From NCBI GenBank assembly GCA_944386375.1, contig CALXAW010000018.1, positions 1-16,108 of the forward strand: a DNA stretch of 16,108 nucleotides, in the 5' to 3' direction. The DNA comes from an uncultured Clostridia bacterium. GTDB lineage: Bacteria > Bacillota > Clostridia > TANB77 > CAG-508. Position numbers and translations under genes: made by a program. The notes below the pieces were generated by a model that had not been told where the DNA came from, ran no database searches, and was given only the letters and a program-made list of their open reading frames with translations. Of this stretch, positions 1 to 6,667 are shown piece by piece (the stretch's first letter is position 1; each line of letters begins with the position of its first letter).

Positions 1-208
1 ATAAGCGCCAAGATTTAAGCTTTTTGCTAGCTTTTTGAATTGCTAAAATCTCTGCATGTTTTGTTGTATCAAATTTTGTTTCTTTTAAATTATGTGCTCT
101 AGCAATTATTGTGCCATCTTTAACAATTACAGCTCCAACAGGAACCTCTAATTTATCATATGCTTTTTTAGCCTCTTTTAAGGCAGCTTTCATAAACTTT
201 TCTTCCAT
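1..208 (-). CDS. tadA: tRNA-specific adenosine deaminase TadA, N-terminal part (cut by window edge)
   Basis: The minus strand encodes 69 residues from an ATG at 208 and runs off the window start. TadA converts adenosine-34 of tRNA-Arg(ACG) to inosine so that one tRNA reads several CGN codons. The visible part begins MEEKFMKAALKEAKKAY, continues with VPVGAVIVKDG, and carries the zinc-ligand and proton-shuttle motif HAE at residues 51-53 (KHAEILAIQ), all typical of the family. The second zinc motif (PCxxC) would lie outside the window. An AGGAG ribosome binding site sits at 213-217. The gene starts 15 bp after the 3' end of tRNA-Arg, with no terminator between, so the two are probably one transcript. 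In B. subtilis tadA (yaaJ) also neighbours the SRP RNA gene and dnaX, but in the same orientation; here it is inverted. Confidence 0.93.
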   Translation of the reverse strand, partial: MEEKFMKAALKEAKKAYDKLEVPVGAVIVKDGTIIARAHNLKETKFDTTKHAEILAIQKASKKLKSWRL

Positions 209-223
209 ATTATCTCCTAAAAA

Positions 224-299
224 TGGTGTGCCCACGGGGACTCGAACCTCGATCGCCCGCTTAGGAGGCGGGTGCTCTATCCTGTTGAGCTATGAGCAC
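224..299 (-). tRNA. tRNA-Arg, anticodon CCU
   Basis: A complete 76-nt cloverleaf folds on the minus strand. The acceptor stem is GTGCTCA / TGGGCAC with one G.U pair and discriminator A, and CCA is encoded in the DNA. U8 and A9 are followed by the D stem GCTC/GAGC. The anticodon stem is CCCGC/GCGGG around the loop CTCCTAA, giving anticodon CCT, which reads AGG arginine codons. The variable loop has 4 nt and the T arm carries TTCGAGT. One mismatch (A.C) appears in the T stem. A strong promoter lies immediately upstream and tadA immediately downstream. Confidence 0.95.
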
Positions 300-311
300 A
301 TAACAATAGTT

Positions 312-340
312 ATTATACTATATGTATTTATAAAAATCAA
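312..340 (-). promoter_or_regulatory. Promoter of tRNA-Arg / tadA
   Basis: On the minus strand, TTGATT (335-340) and TATAAT (312-317) are separated by exactly 17 bp, a sigma-A type promoter. The predicted start, near 305, leaves a very short leader before the mature tRNA 5' end at 299. Confidence 0.75.
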
Positions 341-346
341 GATTAA

Positions 347-375
347 TTGACTTTTACTAATATTCAAGTTATAAT
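347..375 (+). promoter_or_regulatory. Sigma-A promoter of the 396 gene
   Basis: TTGACT (347-352), a 17-bp spacer and TATAAT (370-375) form a near-consensus promoter. The predicted transcription start near 382 lies just before the GGAGGAG ribosome binding site. It therefore excludes the in-frame TTG at 375 as a start codon. Confidence 0.78.
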
Positions 376-395
376 TGGATGTGGAGGAGAATTAT

Positions 396-1142
396 ATGGA
401 GCAAGGTTTTAAGAAAAAATTATTTCACATATGTATGATAATAGTAATGATTGCAGCAATATTGTTTGTTGTTGGAATATTAGTATTAAAATACCAAGTA
501 GAAGGAGAAACAAATTTACCATTTAATCTTTCTAAAATATCTGTTATAAGTTCAGCAGATGCTACAGATAATGAAGATGCAGCAAACAGATGGAATTTAA
601 CAATTAACCAAAATAATGATATTTATATGTACATAGAAAAAAATCCAGAGTATACAAAAACAGAAGTTATTGAATCTGTTGTAGTAGATAATTTTAATAT
701 AAATAAAGCAGTAGAAAAGGGAGAACAACATATTTATAAACCAACACAAGAAGAAACATCAATTTTTAAAAATGCAGAGGCAAATATAGCAGATAATATA
801 ACATATACAGGAGATTTAGATTCAAATATAAAAGAACTAAAAATTTCTAACCAAGGTGGTATAATTGCATTGCGTTTTGCAAATAACAATATATCAACAT
901 ATACATCAAATGATGCACAAGAAATTAATTATAATCAATTGTTAAAAGAAACTAATGTAACTTTAGATGATATAAAAGCAACTGTATCTTTTGACTTAAC
1001 TATAAAGCTTACATCTGGCAAATCATATAAGTCTAATATAACTTTAGACATGCCATCTGGGGATGTTATAACAGAAGGAACAAGTAGCACAGAGCTAACA
1101 GATATGAGCAAATTTATTTTTAAAAGAATAGAAAATAATTAG
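396..1142 (+). CDS. Membrane-anchored extracytoplasmic protein of unknown function
   Basis: I do not recognise this 248-residue protein. The ATG at 396 is the start because GGAGGAG (383-389) lies 6 bp upstream and the transcript probably begins near 382; the longer frame to a TTG at 375 is not supported. Residues about 5-32 give a cytoplasmic basic stretch (FKKK) and one strongly hydrophobic segment, so the rest should lie outside the membrane. The outer part is rich in Asn, Thr, Ser, Ile and Asp, has no cysteines, and looks like a beta-rich domain; no catalytic motif is visible. It has its own promoter and is followed after about 8 bp by the separate promoter of the SRP RNA gene. It interrupts the otherwise B. 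subtilis-like tadA / SRP RNA / dnaX neighbourhood. Membrane anchoring is inferred from sequence; function is unknown. Confidence 0.85.
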   Translation: MEQGFKKKLFHICMIIVMIAAILFVVGILVLKYQVEGETNLPFNLSKISVISSADATDNEDAANRWNLTINQNNDIYMYIEKNPEYTKTEVIESVVVDNFNINKAVEKGEQHIYKPTQEETSIFKNAEANIADNITYTGDLDSNIKELKISNQGGIIALRFANNNISTYTSNDAQEINYNQLLKETNVTLDDIKATVSFDLTIKLTSGKSYKSNITLDMPSGDVITEGTSSTELTDMSKFIFKRIENN

Positions 1143-1150
1143 AAATATAC

Positions 1151-1179
1151 TTGCTAAAATTTAAAATACATTATATAAT
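1151..1179 (+). promoter_or_regulatory. Promoter of SRP RNA (and probably dnaX operon)
   Basis: TTGCTA (1151-1156), a 17-bp spacer and TATAAT (1174-1179) give a good sigma-A promoter. The predicted start at about 1185-1187 coincides with the first base of the outer helix of the SRP RNA. Confidence 0.75.
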
Positions 1180-1184
1180 ACAAA

Positions 1185-1323
1185 TGGTTTGGAAACTAAC
1201 CTTTGTATGGAAAACAAATCCAATAAATGCCTATGAACCTTGTCAGGTCCGGAAGGAAGCAGCAATAAGTAGTGTTATTTATGTGGAAGTTGTTTTCCAT
1301 AGAGAGGTTAGAGCTAAACCATT
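1185..1323 (+). ncRNA. ffs: Signal recognition particle RNA (SRP RNA / scRNA), without an Alu domain
   Basis: The RNA scaffolds Ffh in co-translational targeting of membrane and secreted proteins. The diagnostic helix-8 element GTCAGGTCCGGAAGGAAGCA (1242-1261), with its GGAA tetraloop at 1251-1254, is intact. Nested helices extend it into a rod: 1207-1217 with 1290-1300 (11 bp), 1196-1201 with 1306-1311 (6 bp), and 1182-1190 with 1316-1324 (9 bp). The ends are set by the promoter start near 1186 and the closing helix. The length of about 140 nt is above the roughly 100-nt small type, but I see no room for the 5' Alu-like domain of the 270-nt Bacillus form. The closing helix is followed by TTTTCT, a weak terminator. 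dnaX follows after about 25 bp, so read-through is likely. The neighbourhood matches scr-dnaX in B. subtilis. Confidence 0.93.
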
Positions 1324-1346
1324 TTCTAATATAAGGATGTGAAAAT

Positions 1347-2954
1347 ATGGGTTACACAGCTCTTTATAGAAAATTTAGACCTATTACATTTAGCGAAATG
1401 GTGGGTCAAGAACATATAACAAAAACATTAAAAAATCAAATTATATCAGGTAGAATAGGGCATGCATATTTATTTAATGGTGGAAGAGGAACTGGTAAAA
1501 CATCTGCAGCGAAAATATTGGCAAGAGCAATAAATTGCTTAAACCCTAAAGATGGAGAACCTTGTAATGAATGCGAAATCTGCAAAGAAGCTATAGCAGG
1601 TAGTCTTACAGATATTGTAGAAATGGATGCTGCCTCAAATAATAGTGTAGAAGATATAAGAAGTATAAAAGAAGAAGTAAATTTTCTTCCTACTAAAGCA
1701 AAATATAGGGTATATATAATAGACGAGGTTCATATGTTATCAACAGGTGCATTTAATGCATTATTAAAAACATTAGAAGAACCACCAGAGCATGTAAAAT
1801 TTATTTTAGCAACAACAGAGCCACAAAAATTACCTGCAACTATTTTATCTAGATGCCAAAGATTTGATTTTAAAAGAATATCTAGTAAAGATATTGTATC
1901 ACGCTTGCAAATAGTATGTAAAGAAAGCAATTTAGAAGCAACAGATGGTGCATTAAATATGATTGCCGAACTTGCAGAAGGAGCAATGAGAGATGCACTT
2001 TCTATTTTAGAAAGATGTGTACAAAATGGCGAAAACAAAATAGACGAAGCTAAAATAAGAGAATTGGTGGGTATTCCTAAAATAACATATGTGTATAATA
2101 TAACAAAAGCAATTATAGAATATGATGTAGAAAAAGCTTTGTCTTCAATAGACGAAATTATTACAGATGGAAAAGATATAAACAATTTACTTTGGGAGAT
2201 TATAAAATATATTAAAGATATATTAATAGTAAAAACAAATGGAAAACTTAGTTTATATGACGAAACCGAAACAGAAAATATAAAAAACTTAGCAAATAAT
2301 TTAACAAAAGAAAGAGCAATACAGCTAATTTATAACCTTTCAGAATTAGAAAATAATATGAAGTGGTCAACACAAAAGCTAATTATGTTTCAAGCAGGGA
2401 TTATAAAATTATGTAATAAACAAGTTAGTGGCGAAAATAATAATACACAATATGTTAATATAGATAATAATTTAGAAAAAAGAGTAGAAAAAATAGAAAA
2501 TTATTTAAAAACAGCAAGTTTTAGTGGAGTTAGTAAAGTAACAGAAAAACCTAAAACAACAAATGTAGAAAAACCACAAACTAAAACAGCAAGTAATACT
2601 GCAAAAAAAATAACAGGAAAGCCACAAGAGTTTTGGCCACAGGTTATAAATGATATAAAAGCAAAAGGAAAAATGGGCATATACACAAATTTAATTGGAA
2701 CAAATGCAATAGAGATTGATGATATGACTATAGGCATAGAGTTTCCTAAGGGACTAACTTCGTTTGGGAAAACAGTGTTACAACAACCAGAAAATGAAAA
2801 AATGATTTCAGACTTAGTATCTATTGCAAAAGGTAAAGAAATGCACATTAAGTATATAGATAGTGCAAAGCAATCCACAAATAATGCAAATAATGTGGAT
2901 AATAGCATAGAAAGTTTTGCAAACACAATGGATATTCCATTTAATATAATATAA
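1347..2954 (+). CDS. dnaX: DNA polymerase III clamp-loader subunit gamma/tau
   Basis: DnaX is the ATPase subunit that opens and loads the beta clamp and organises the replisome. The 535-residue protein has Walker A GGRGTGKTS (45-53), a zinc module with Cys64, Cys73, Cys76 and Cys79, Walker B VYIIDEVH (122-129), sensor-1 region ILATTEPQKLP and the SRC arginine-finger motif (168-170). The lid and collar domains run to about 365. A Lys/Thr-rich linker follows, then a C-terminal tau-like domain from about 425, so the full-length form is tau. The ATG at 1347 is preceded by AAGGATGT (1333-1340). An A8 run at 2603-2610, in the linker, could allow a -1 shift to a TGA at 2651-2653 and give a 435-residue gamma-like product (see findings). 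It is the first gene of dnaX-ybaB-recR, with 19 bp to ybaB, and is probably transcribed from the SRP RNA promoter. Confidence 0.97.
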   Translation: MGYTALYRKFRPITFSEMVGQEHITKTLKNQIISGRIGHAYLFNGGRGTGKTSAAKILARAINCLNPKDGEPCNECEICKEAIAGSLTDIVEMDAASNNSVEDIRSIKEEVNFLPTKAKYRVYIIDEVHMLSTGAFNALLKTLEEPPEHVKFILATTEPQKLPATILSRCQRFDFKRISSKDIVSRLQIVCKESNLEATDGALNMIAELAEGAMRDALSILERCVQNGENKIDEAKIRELVGIPKITYVYNITKAIIEYDVEKALSSIDEIITDGKDINNLLWEIIKYIKDILIVKTNGKLSLYDETETENIKNLANNLTKERAIQLIYNLSELENNMKWSTQKLIMFQAGIIKLCNKQVSGENNNTQYVNIDNNLEKRVEKIENYLKTASFSGVSKVTEKPKTTNVEKPQTKTASNTAKKITGKPQEFWPQVINDIKAKGKMGIYTNLIGTNAIEIDDMTIGIEFPKGLTSFGKTVLQQPENEKMISDLVSIAKGKEMHIKYIDSAKQSTNNANNVDNSIESFANTMDIPFNII

Positions 2955-2973
2955 TTATAGGAGGTAATTAAAC

Positions 2974-3315
2974 ATGGCAAAAAGAGGAGGATTCCCAGGA
3001 ATGGGCGGATTTGGCGGAATGAATATAAATAACTTAATGAAAGAGGCTAAAAAGATGCAAGCAGATATAGAAAAATCTCAAGTAGAGCTTGCGCAAAAAG
3101 AATTTGCTGCAACAGCAGGTGGAGGAGCAATTAGTGTAAAGGTTTCTGGAGATAAAACATTAAAAGAAATAAAAATTCAAAAAGATGTTGTAGACCCAGA
3201 TGATGTAGAAATGCTTCAAGACCTAATTATAACTTGTGTAAATGATGCACTAAAACAAGTAGATAGTGCTCAAGCTGCACAAATGGGTAAATATAATATA
3301 CCAGGATTAATGTAA
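2974..3315 (+). CDS. ybaB: YbaB/EbfC nucleoid-associated protein
   Basis: This is a 113-residue member of the YbaB/EbfC family, small dimeric DNA-binding proteins that coat the nucleoid; family members occur almost invariably between dnaX and recR. The N-terminus is Gly/Met/Phe-rich (FPGMGGFGGM), followed by NLMKEAKKMQADIEKSQ, the first helix of the tweezer fold. Then come the strand region ISVKVSGDKTLKEIKI and the C-terminal helix beginning DLIITCVNDALKQ, all as in the family. The length is normal. A strong TAGGAGGT (2959-2966) precedes the ATG at 2974. It lies 19 bp after dnaX and 17 bp before recR, within the same operon. Confidence 0.96.
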   Translation: MAKRGGFPGMGGFGGMNINNLMKEAKKMQADIEKSQVELAQKEFAATAGGGAISVKVSGDKTLKEIKIQKDVVDPDDVEMLQDLIITCVNDALKQVDSAQAAQMGKYNIPGLM

Positions 3316-3332
3316 AAAAGGATGTAATATAT

Positions 3333-3932
3333 ATGTCATATTATTCACCATCAATAGAAAAATTAATAGAAAGTTTTGAAAAGTTACCTAGCATAGGGCA
3401 TAAAACAGCAGCTAGACTTGCTTTTTATATATTAGATTGTTCAGAAGAAGAAACAAACAATTTTGTTTCTTCTATTGTTAATGCAAAAAAGAATTTAAAA
3501 TATTGTAGCAAGTGTTATAATATTTCAGACACAGACCCATGTCCAATATGTGCAAATAATAAAAGAGATAGTTCTGTAATTTGCGTTGTAGAAGATGTGC
3601 GTGATATTATAGCAATGGAAAAAACACATGAGTTTAAAGGGGTATACCATGTTTTACATGGTTCTATTTCTCCTATGAATGGGGTAGGTCCTGATGATAT
3701 AAAAATAAAAGAATTGCTTGCACGCTTGATGGATGGAACAGTTAAAGAAATTATCCTTGCTACAAACCCACGTGTAGAGGGAGAAGCTACTGCAATGTAT
3801 TTATCAAAGCTTATTAAGCCACTAGGAATTAAAGTAACAAGAATAGCACATGGAATTCCTGTAGGTGGTGACTTAGAATATACTGACGAAATTACACTAA
3901 CTAAAGCTTTAGAAGGAAGAAGAGAGCTATAA
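3333..3932 (+). CDS. recR: Recombination mediator RecR
   Basis: RecR, with RecO (and RecF), loads RecA onto SSB-coated single-stranded DNA during gap repair. The 199-residue protein is full length. It has a helix-hairpin-helix (FEKLPSIGHKTAARLAFYIL, about 15-34), a four-cysteine zinc finger with Cys58, Cys61, Cys70 and Cys73, a Toprim domain from about 81 (ICVVEDVRDI, then LATNPRVEGEATAMYLSKL), and the C-terminal GIPVGGDLEYTDEITLTKAL strap typical of RecR. It starts at ATG 3333 with an AAAAAGGATG-type site upstream. It is the last gene of the dnaX-ybaB-recR operon; its stop codon lies in the loop of the terminator hairpin. Confidence 0.97.
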   Translation: MSYYSPSIEKLIESFEKLPSIGHKTAARLAFYILDCSEEETNNFVSSIVNAKKNLKYCSKCYNISDTDPCPICANNKRDSSVICVVEDVRDIIAMEKTHEFKGVYHVLHGSISPMNGVGPDDIKIKELLARLMDGTVKEIILATNPRVEGEATAMYLSKLIKPLGIKVTRIAHGIPVGGDLEYTDEITLTKALEGRREL

Positions 3933-3946
3933 TAAAGCTCTCTTTC
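3921..3946 (+). terminator. Rho-independent terminator of dnaX-ybaB-recR
   Basis: AGAGAGCT (3921-3928) and AGCTCTCT (3936-3943) form a perfect 8-bp stem with a 7-nt loop, followed by TTCT. The left arm is within the last recR codons and the stop codon TAA (3930-3932) lies in the loop, so coding and terminator sequence overlap. The T tract is short. Confidence 0.7.
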
Positions 3947-3947
3947 T

Positions 3948-3993
3948 AATACTAATTAGAAAGTGATACTTTCTAATTTGTATTAAAGTCGCT
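3948..3993 (+). repeat. Palindromic repeat R1 with AAAGTCGCT tail
   Basis: A stem of two 16-nt arms (3948-3963 and 3969-3984; one T.T mismatch at 3953/3979) surrounds the loop TGATA and is followed directly by AAAGTCGCT (3985-3993). The tail continues as a sequence resembling that after copy R3 and runs into the 3' end of the convergent gene. It belongs to the same family as the elements at 8598, 15986 and probably 5163. Confidence 0.75.
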
Positions 3994-3997
3994 ATGT

Positions 3998-5128
3998 TCA
4001 AATATTGTCCATTAATATTTTGCAAATATCTCTTGCAGCATACTTGTTTGCAAGTTTTTTTGTGTTTTCTTTCATTTCTAGCAATTTTTCTTTGTTATTA
4101 AGCAAATTATTTAAAACTTGTTCTACATCATCCTTTTTCTTTAGCCAAATTGCAATTCTATTTTCTTCTAAAAATTCTGCATTTTCTTCTTCTTGGCCAG
4201 GAATAGGGTTTATTACAAGTATTGGTAAATTAGATGCTAAGCTTTCTGTAACAGTAAGTCCACCAGGTTTTGTAATAACTAAATCAGATATATGCATAAG
4301 CTCTGGTACCTTATCTGTAAATGGTAAAACTTTTATGCTATTTTCTCTACCACATAAATTAACAATATATTCAAATTGCTTTTTCATTTTTTCATTTTTG
4401 CCTGCAATAGCAACCATTTGTATATTTTTAAAGTTATTTATAATACATTCAAAAATATTTATGGTTTGATTTTTGCCTAGACCAAATTCGCCACCAGCAA
4501 AAAATAAAATAGTTTGCTTATTTGGATCTAAACCAAAAGATTTTAAAATGGAATTTGTATCAAAGTCTTCTAAAAACCTACTAGAAATAGGAATTCCTGT
4601 TGCAAAAATTTTATTATCTTCTATATTTTGTAATTTTAAATAATCTTTCATTTTATTATGTGCTACAAAATAATAGTCTGTATATTCTTTGCCAATAAGC
4701 CATTGGTCATGTGGTGCAAAGTCTGTCATAATTGTAGCAATTTTAGCATGTATTTTTTCTTTACGTTTTAAATAACTACACATTTGACTACCAAATGGAT
4801 GTGTAGAAATTATAAGATCAGGTTGCTTTTCGCGTAATAGTCTAAGTAGTTTTATTGCCATTATTTTATTAGACCTTGTTGTAATATGTGCTAAAGGCCC
4901 TTTTTGAGAATCACTATAAATTTTTCCCCATGCCCAAGGAAGTTTTTTTGCCATTTCTCTATATGCAGCTGTTGTGATTTTTTCTATTGGTTTATTTATA
5001 TATTTCATACAATCTATTAATTCAATTGAAGTATTGCTATAGTTTTGTTTTAAATAATTTTCTATAGATTTAGCGGCAGTTAAATGTCCGCCACCATAAG
5101 ATGCGTAAAAAATTAGAATTTTTTTCAT
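3998..5128 (-). CDS. GT28-family glycolipid glycosyltransferase (processive diacylglycerol glucosyltransferase-like)
   Basis: The 376-residue protein matches the UgtP / MGDG-synthase group, cytoplasmic-face enzymes that transfer sugar from a UDP-sugar to diacylglycerol to make glycolipids, used in Gram-positives as membrane lipid and lipoteichoic acid anchor. The N-terminal MGDG-synthase domain opens with ILIFYASYGGGHLTAAKSI (glycine loop at 11-14), followed by DLIISTHPFGSQM and TDFAPHDQW. The C-terminal domain has ILFFAGGEFGLGK, then KPGGLTVTESLASNLPIL and the nucleotide-sugar motif PGQEEENAEFL. The length agrees with UgtP (about 380). The ATG at 5126-5128 is the only sensible start; an AAAGGA site lies somewhat far upstream. 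It converges on recR. Donor and acceptor specificity cannot be read from sequence, and MurG-like activity is less likely because of the N-terminal domain. Confidence 0.9.
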   Translation of the reverse strand: MKKILIFYASYGGGHLTAAKSIENYLKQNYSNTSIELIDCMKYINKPIEKITTAAYREMAKKLPWAWGKIYSDSQKGPLAHITTRSNKIMAIKLLRLLREKQPDLIISTHPFGSQMCSYLKRKEKIHAKIATIMTDFAPHDQWLIGKEYTDYYFVAHNKMKDYLKLQNIEDNKIFATGIPISSRFLEDFDTNSILKSFGLDPNKQTILFFAGGEFGLGKNQTINIFECIINNFKNIQMVAIAGKNEKMKKQFEYIVNLCGRENSIKVLPFTDKVPELMHISDLVITKPGGLTVTESLASNLPILVINPIPGQEEENAEFLEENRIAIWLKKKDDVEQVLNNLLNNKEKLLEMKENTKKLANKYAARDICKILMDNI

Positions 5129-5162
5129 ATTTTAAAATCAATCCTTTTGATATTTTTATTAC

Positions 5163-5192
5163 ATAGAAAAAATAAAGTTTTCTATATTTCGC
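5163..5192 (+). repeat. Palindromic repeat R4, diverged member of the R family
   Basis: ATAGAAAA (5163-5170) pairs with TTTTCTAT (5178-5185), followed by ATTTCGC. By eye it aligns closely with copy R2 at 8598-8636 (shared ATAGAAAAA, TAA.GTTTTC, ATAT and TCGC) but has lost most of the AAAGTCGCT tail. It lies in the 150-bp divergent spacer between the glycosyltransferase gene and ypeB. Confidence 0.45.
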
Positions 5193-5198
5193 ATTTTA
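5193..5198 (-). promoter_or_regulatory. Possible -10 element for the glycosyltransferase gene
   Basis: On the minus strand, TAAAAT is preceded by TGG, giving an extended -10-like TGGTAAAAT. The -35 region is poor (TTCCAA-like). If used, the R4 hairpin would lie in the 5' untranslated leader of this gene. Confidence 0.3.
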
Positions 5199-5278
5199 CC
5201 ATAAAATTTGTAAAATTGGAATAAATTTTTAAAAAAGGAACAAAATAAATGCAAATATATACAAACAAGGAGGTCTAA

Positions 5279-6634
5279 GTGAAAAATAAACTAAATAAAA
5301 GAAATTTATTAATTATAATTGCAATTTTAGCTGGAGTTATTTTAACCCTTGGAGCATTATTATACAAAAAAAATCAAGAGTATAGCATAGCAACTAATAA
5401 TGAATATAATATGGCCTTTTATGAGTTAGTAGATTATATGCAAAATGTAGAAAGTTATTTGGCAAAATCTATAATAACAAAATCTGCAAACCATGGGGCA
5501 GAAACGCTAACAAATTTGTGCCGAGAGGCAAATCTTGCACAAACATATTTGGCAATGTTACCAATTGAAAGTCAAGAACTAGAAAATACACAAAAGTTTT
5601 TAAATCAGGTAAGTGATTTTAGTTATTCTTTATCTAGAAAAAATATTTCAGATGAAGAATTATCAGATGATGACCTTAATAATTTAACACAGTTACACGA
5701 GTATAGTATAGAGCTTGCAAATACTTTAAATCAATTATCAGAAGATTTAAATGCAGGTAGAATAACATGGAAAGATTTAACTAAAAAAGGTACAGTGGCA
5801 TTTGCTCAGCAAGTAAGTAATATTAGTCAAGATAGTTTTAGTAATTTAGAAGAAAACTTCCACGAATATTCTGGTTTAATATATGATGGAGCATATTCAG
5901 AGCATTTAACAAATGGGGCAAAAAAGGCACTAACAGGTGATAATATAGACGAAAATACAGCACTACAAAAAGCAAAAGAGTTAATAGGAGAAGATAAAAT
6001 AAAAGAAATAACAAGTTTAGGTTTGTCAGAAAATTCTGATATACCAGGTTATAACTTTTCTGCACAAACAAACGAAGAAGATAATATAAATGTAGCAATA
6101 TCACAAAAAGGTGGACATATAATTTCTATGAATTCTAATAGAACAGTAGATGCAGAAATTATATCACAAGAAGAAGCAAATGAAGTTGGAAAAAACTTTT
6201 TAGCTCAAAAGGGGTTCCCTAATATGCAAGCAACTTATTTTTTAAAACAAGATGGAATTGTTACAATTAATTATGCTTATAATCAAAATGGTGTTATTGT
6301 ATATTCTGATTTAATAAAAGTTAAAGTAGCTTTAGATAATGGAGAAATAATGGGCATGGAAACAACAGGTTATCTTAATTCTCATTGTGATAGAGATGTA
6401 TCTAATTCTAAAATAACAATGGAAGAAGCGAAAACAAAAATAAATAATAGGCTAGAACTTACAAGTGAGGGAATGGCAATAATTCCAACAGAATGGCAAA
6501 CAGAAATATTATGTTATGAATTTAAAGGAAAAGTAGATGGCACAGACTTTTTGGTATATATTAATGCAGAAACAGGAGAAGAAGAGGATATTTTAATTAT
6601 TACAAATACACCAAATGGAACTTTAACAATCTAA
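5279..6634 (+). CDS. ypeB: Spore germination protein YpeB
   Basis: YpeB is needed for correct deposition and stability of the cortex-lytic enzyme SleB in spores; each protects the other from degradation. The 451-residue protein has an uncleaved N-terminal anchor (about 9-28, LLIIIAILAGVILTLGALL), an extended helical N-terminal domain containing MAFYELVDYMQNVESYLAKS and TYLAMLPIESQELENTQKFL, and C-terminal PepSY-type repeats (for example ITMEEAKTKINNRL near 380). The length fits the family. The start is GTG at 5279 with AAGGAGGT (5267-5274) four bases upstream, better than any later ATG. In Bacillus ypeB follows sleB; here both neighbours are on the opposite strand and no sleB is in view, so any partner hydrolase is encoded elsewhere. 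Confidence 0.93.
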   Translation: MKNKLNKRNLLIIIAILAGVILTLGALLYKKNQEYSIATNNEYNMAFYELVDYMQNVESYLAKSIITKSANHGAETLTNLCREANLAQTYLAMLPIESQELENTQKFLNQVSDFSYSLSRKNISDEELSDDDLNNLTQLHEYSIELANTLNQLSEDLNAGRITWKDLTKKGTVAFAQQVSNISQDSFSNLEENFHEYSGLIYDGAYSEHLTNGAKKALTGDNIDENTALQKAKELIGEDKIKEITSLGLSENSDIPGYNFSAQTNEEDNINVAISQKGGHIISMNSNRTVDAEIISQEEANEVGKNFLAQKGFPNMQATYFLKQDGIVTINYAYNQNGVIVYSDLIKVKVALDNGEIMGMETTGYLNSHCDRDVSNSKITMEEAKTKINNRLELTSEGMAIIPTEWQTEILCYEFKGKVDGTDFLVYINAETGEEEDILIITNTPNGTLTI

Positions 6635-6635
6635 T

Positions 6636-6667
6636 AAAAATGAAGCACATATTTGTGCTTCATTTTT
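6636..6667. terminator. Bidirectional terminator between ypeB and the vanW-family gene
   Basis: TGAAGCACA (6641-6649) and TGTGCTTCA (6654-6662) form a perfect 9-bp stem with loop TATT, flanked by A5 on the left and T5 on the right, so it can end transcription from both converging genes. The minus-strand stop codon lies inside its T tract. Confidence 0.9.

Noticed and set aside
375..395. Upstream TTG start adding seven residues to the first plus-strand gene
   Set aside because: The TTG overlaps the -10 box; the predicted transcript begins after it, and GGAGGAG points to ATG 396.
1151..1342. Open frame of 63 codons upstream of dnaX
   Set aside because: It covers the SRP RNA and its promoter; the sequence is explained by the RNA fold and signature.
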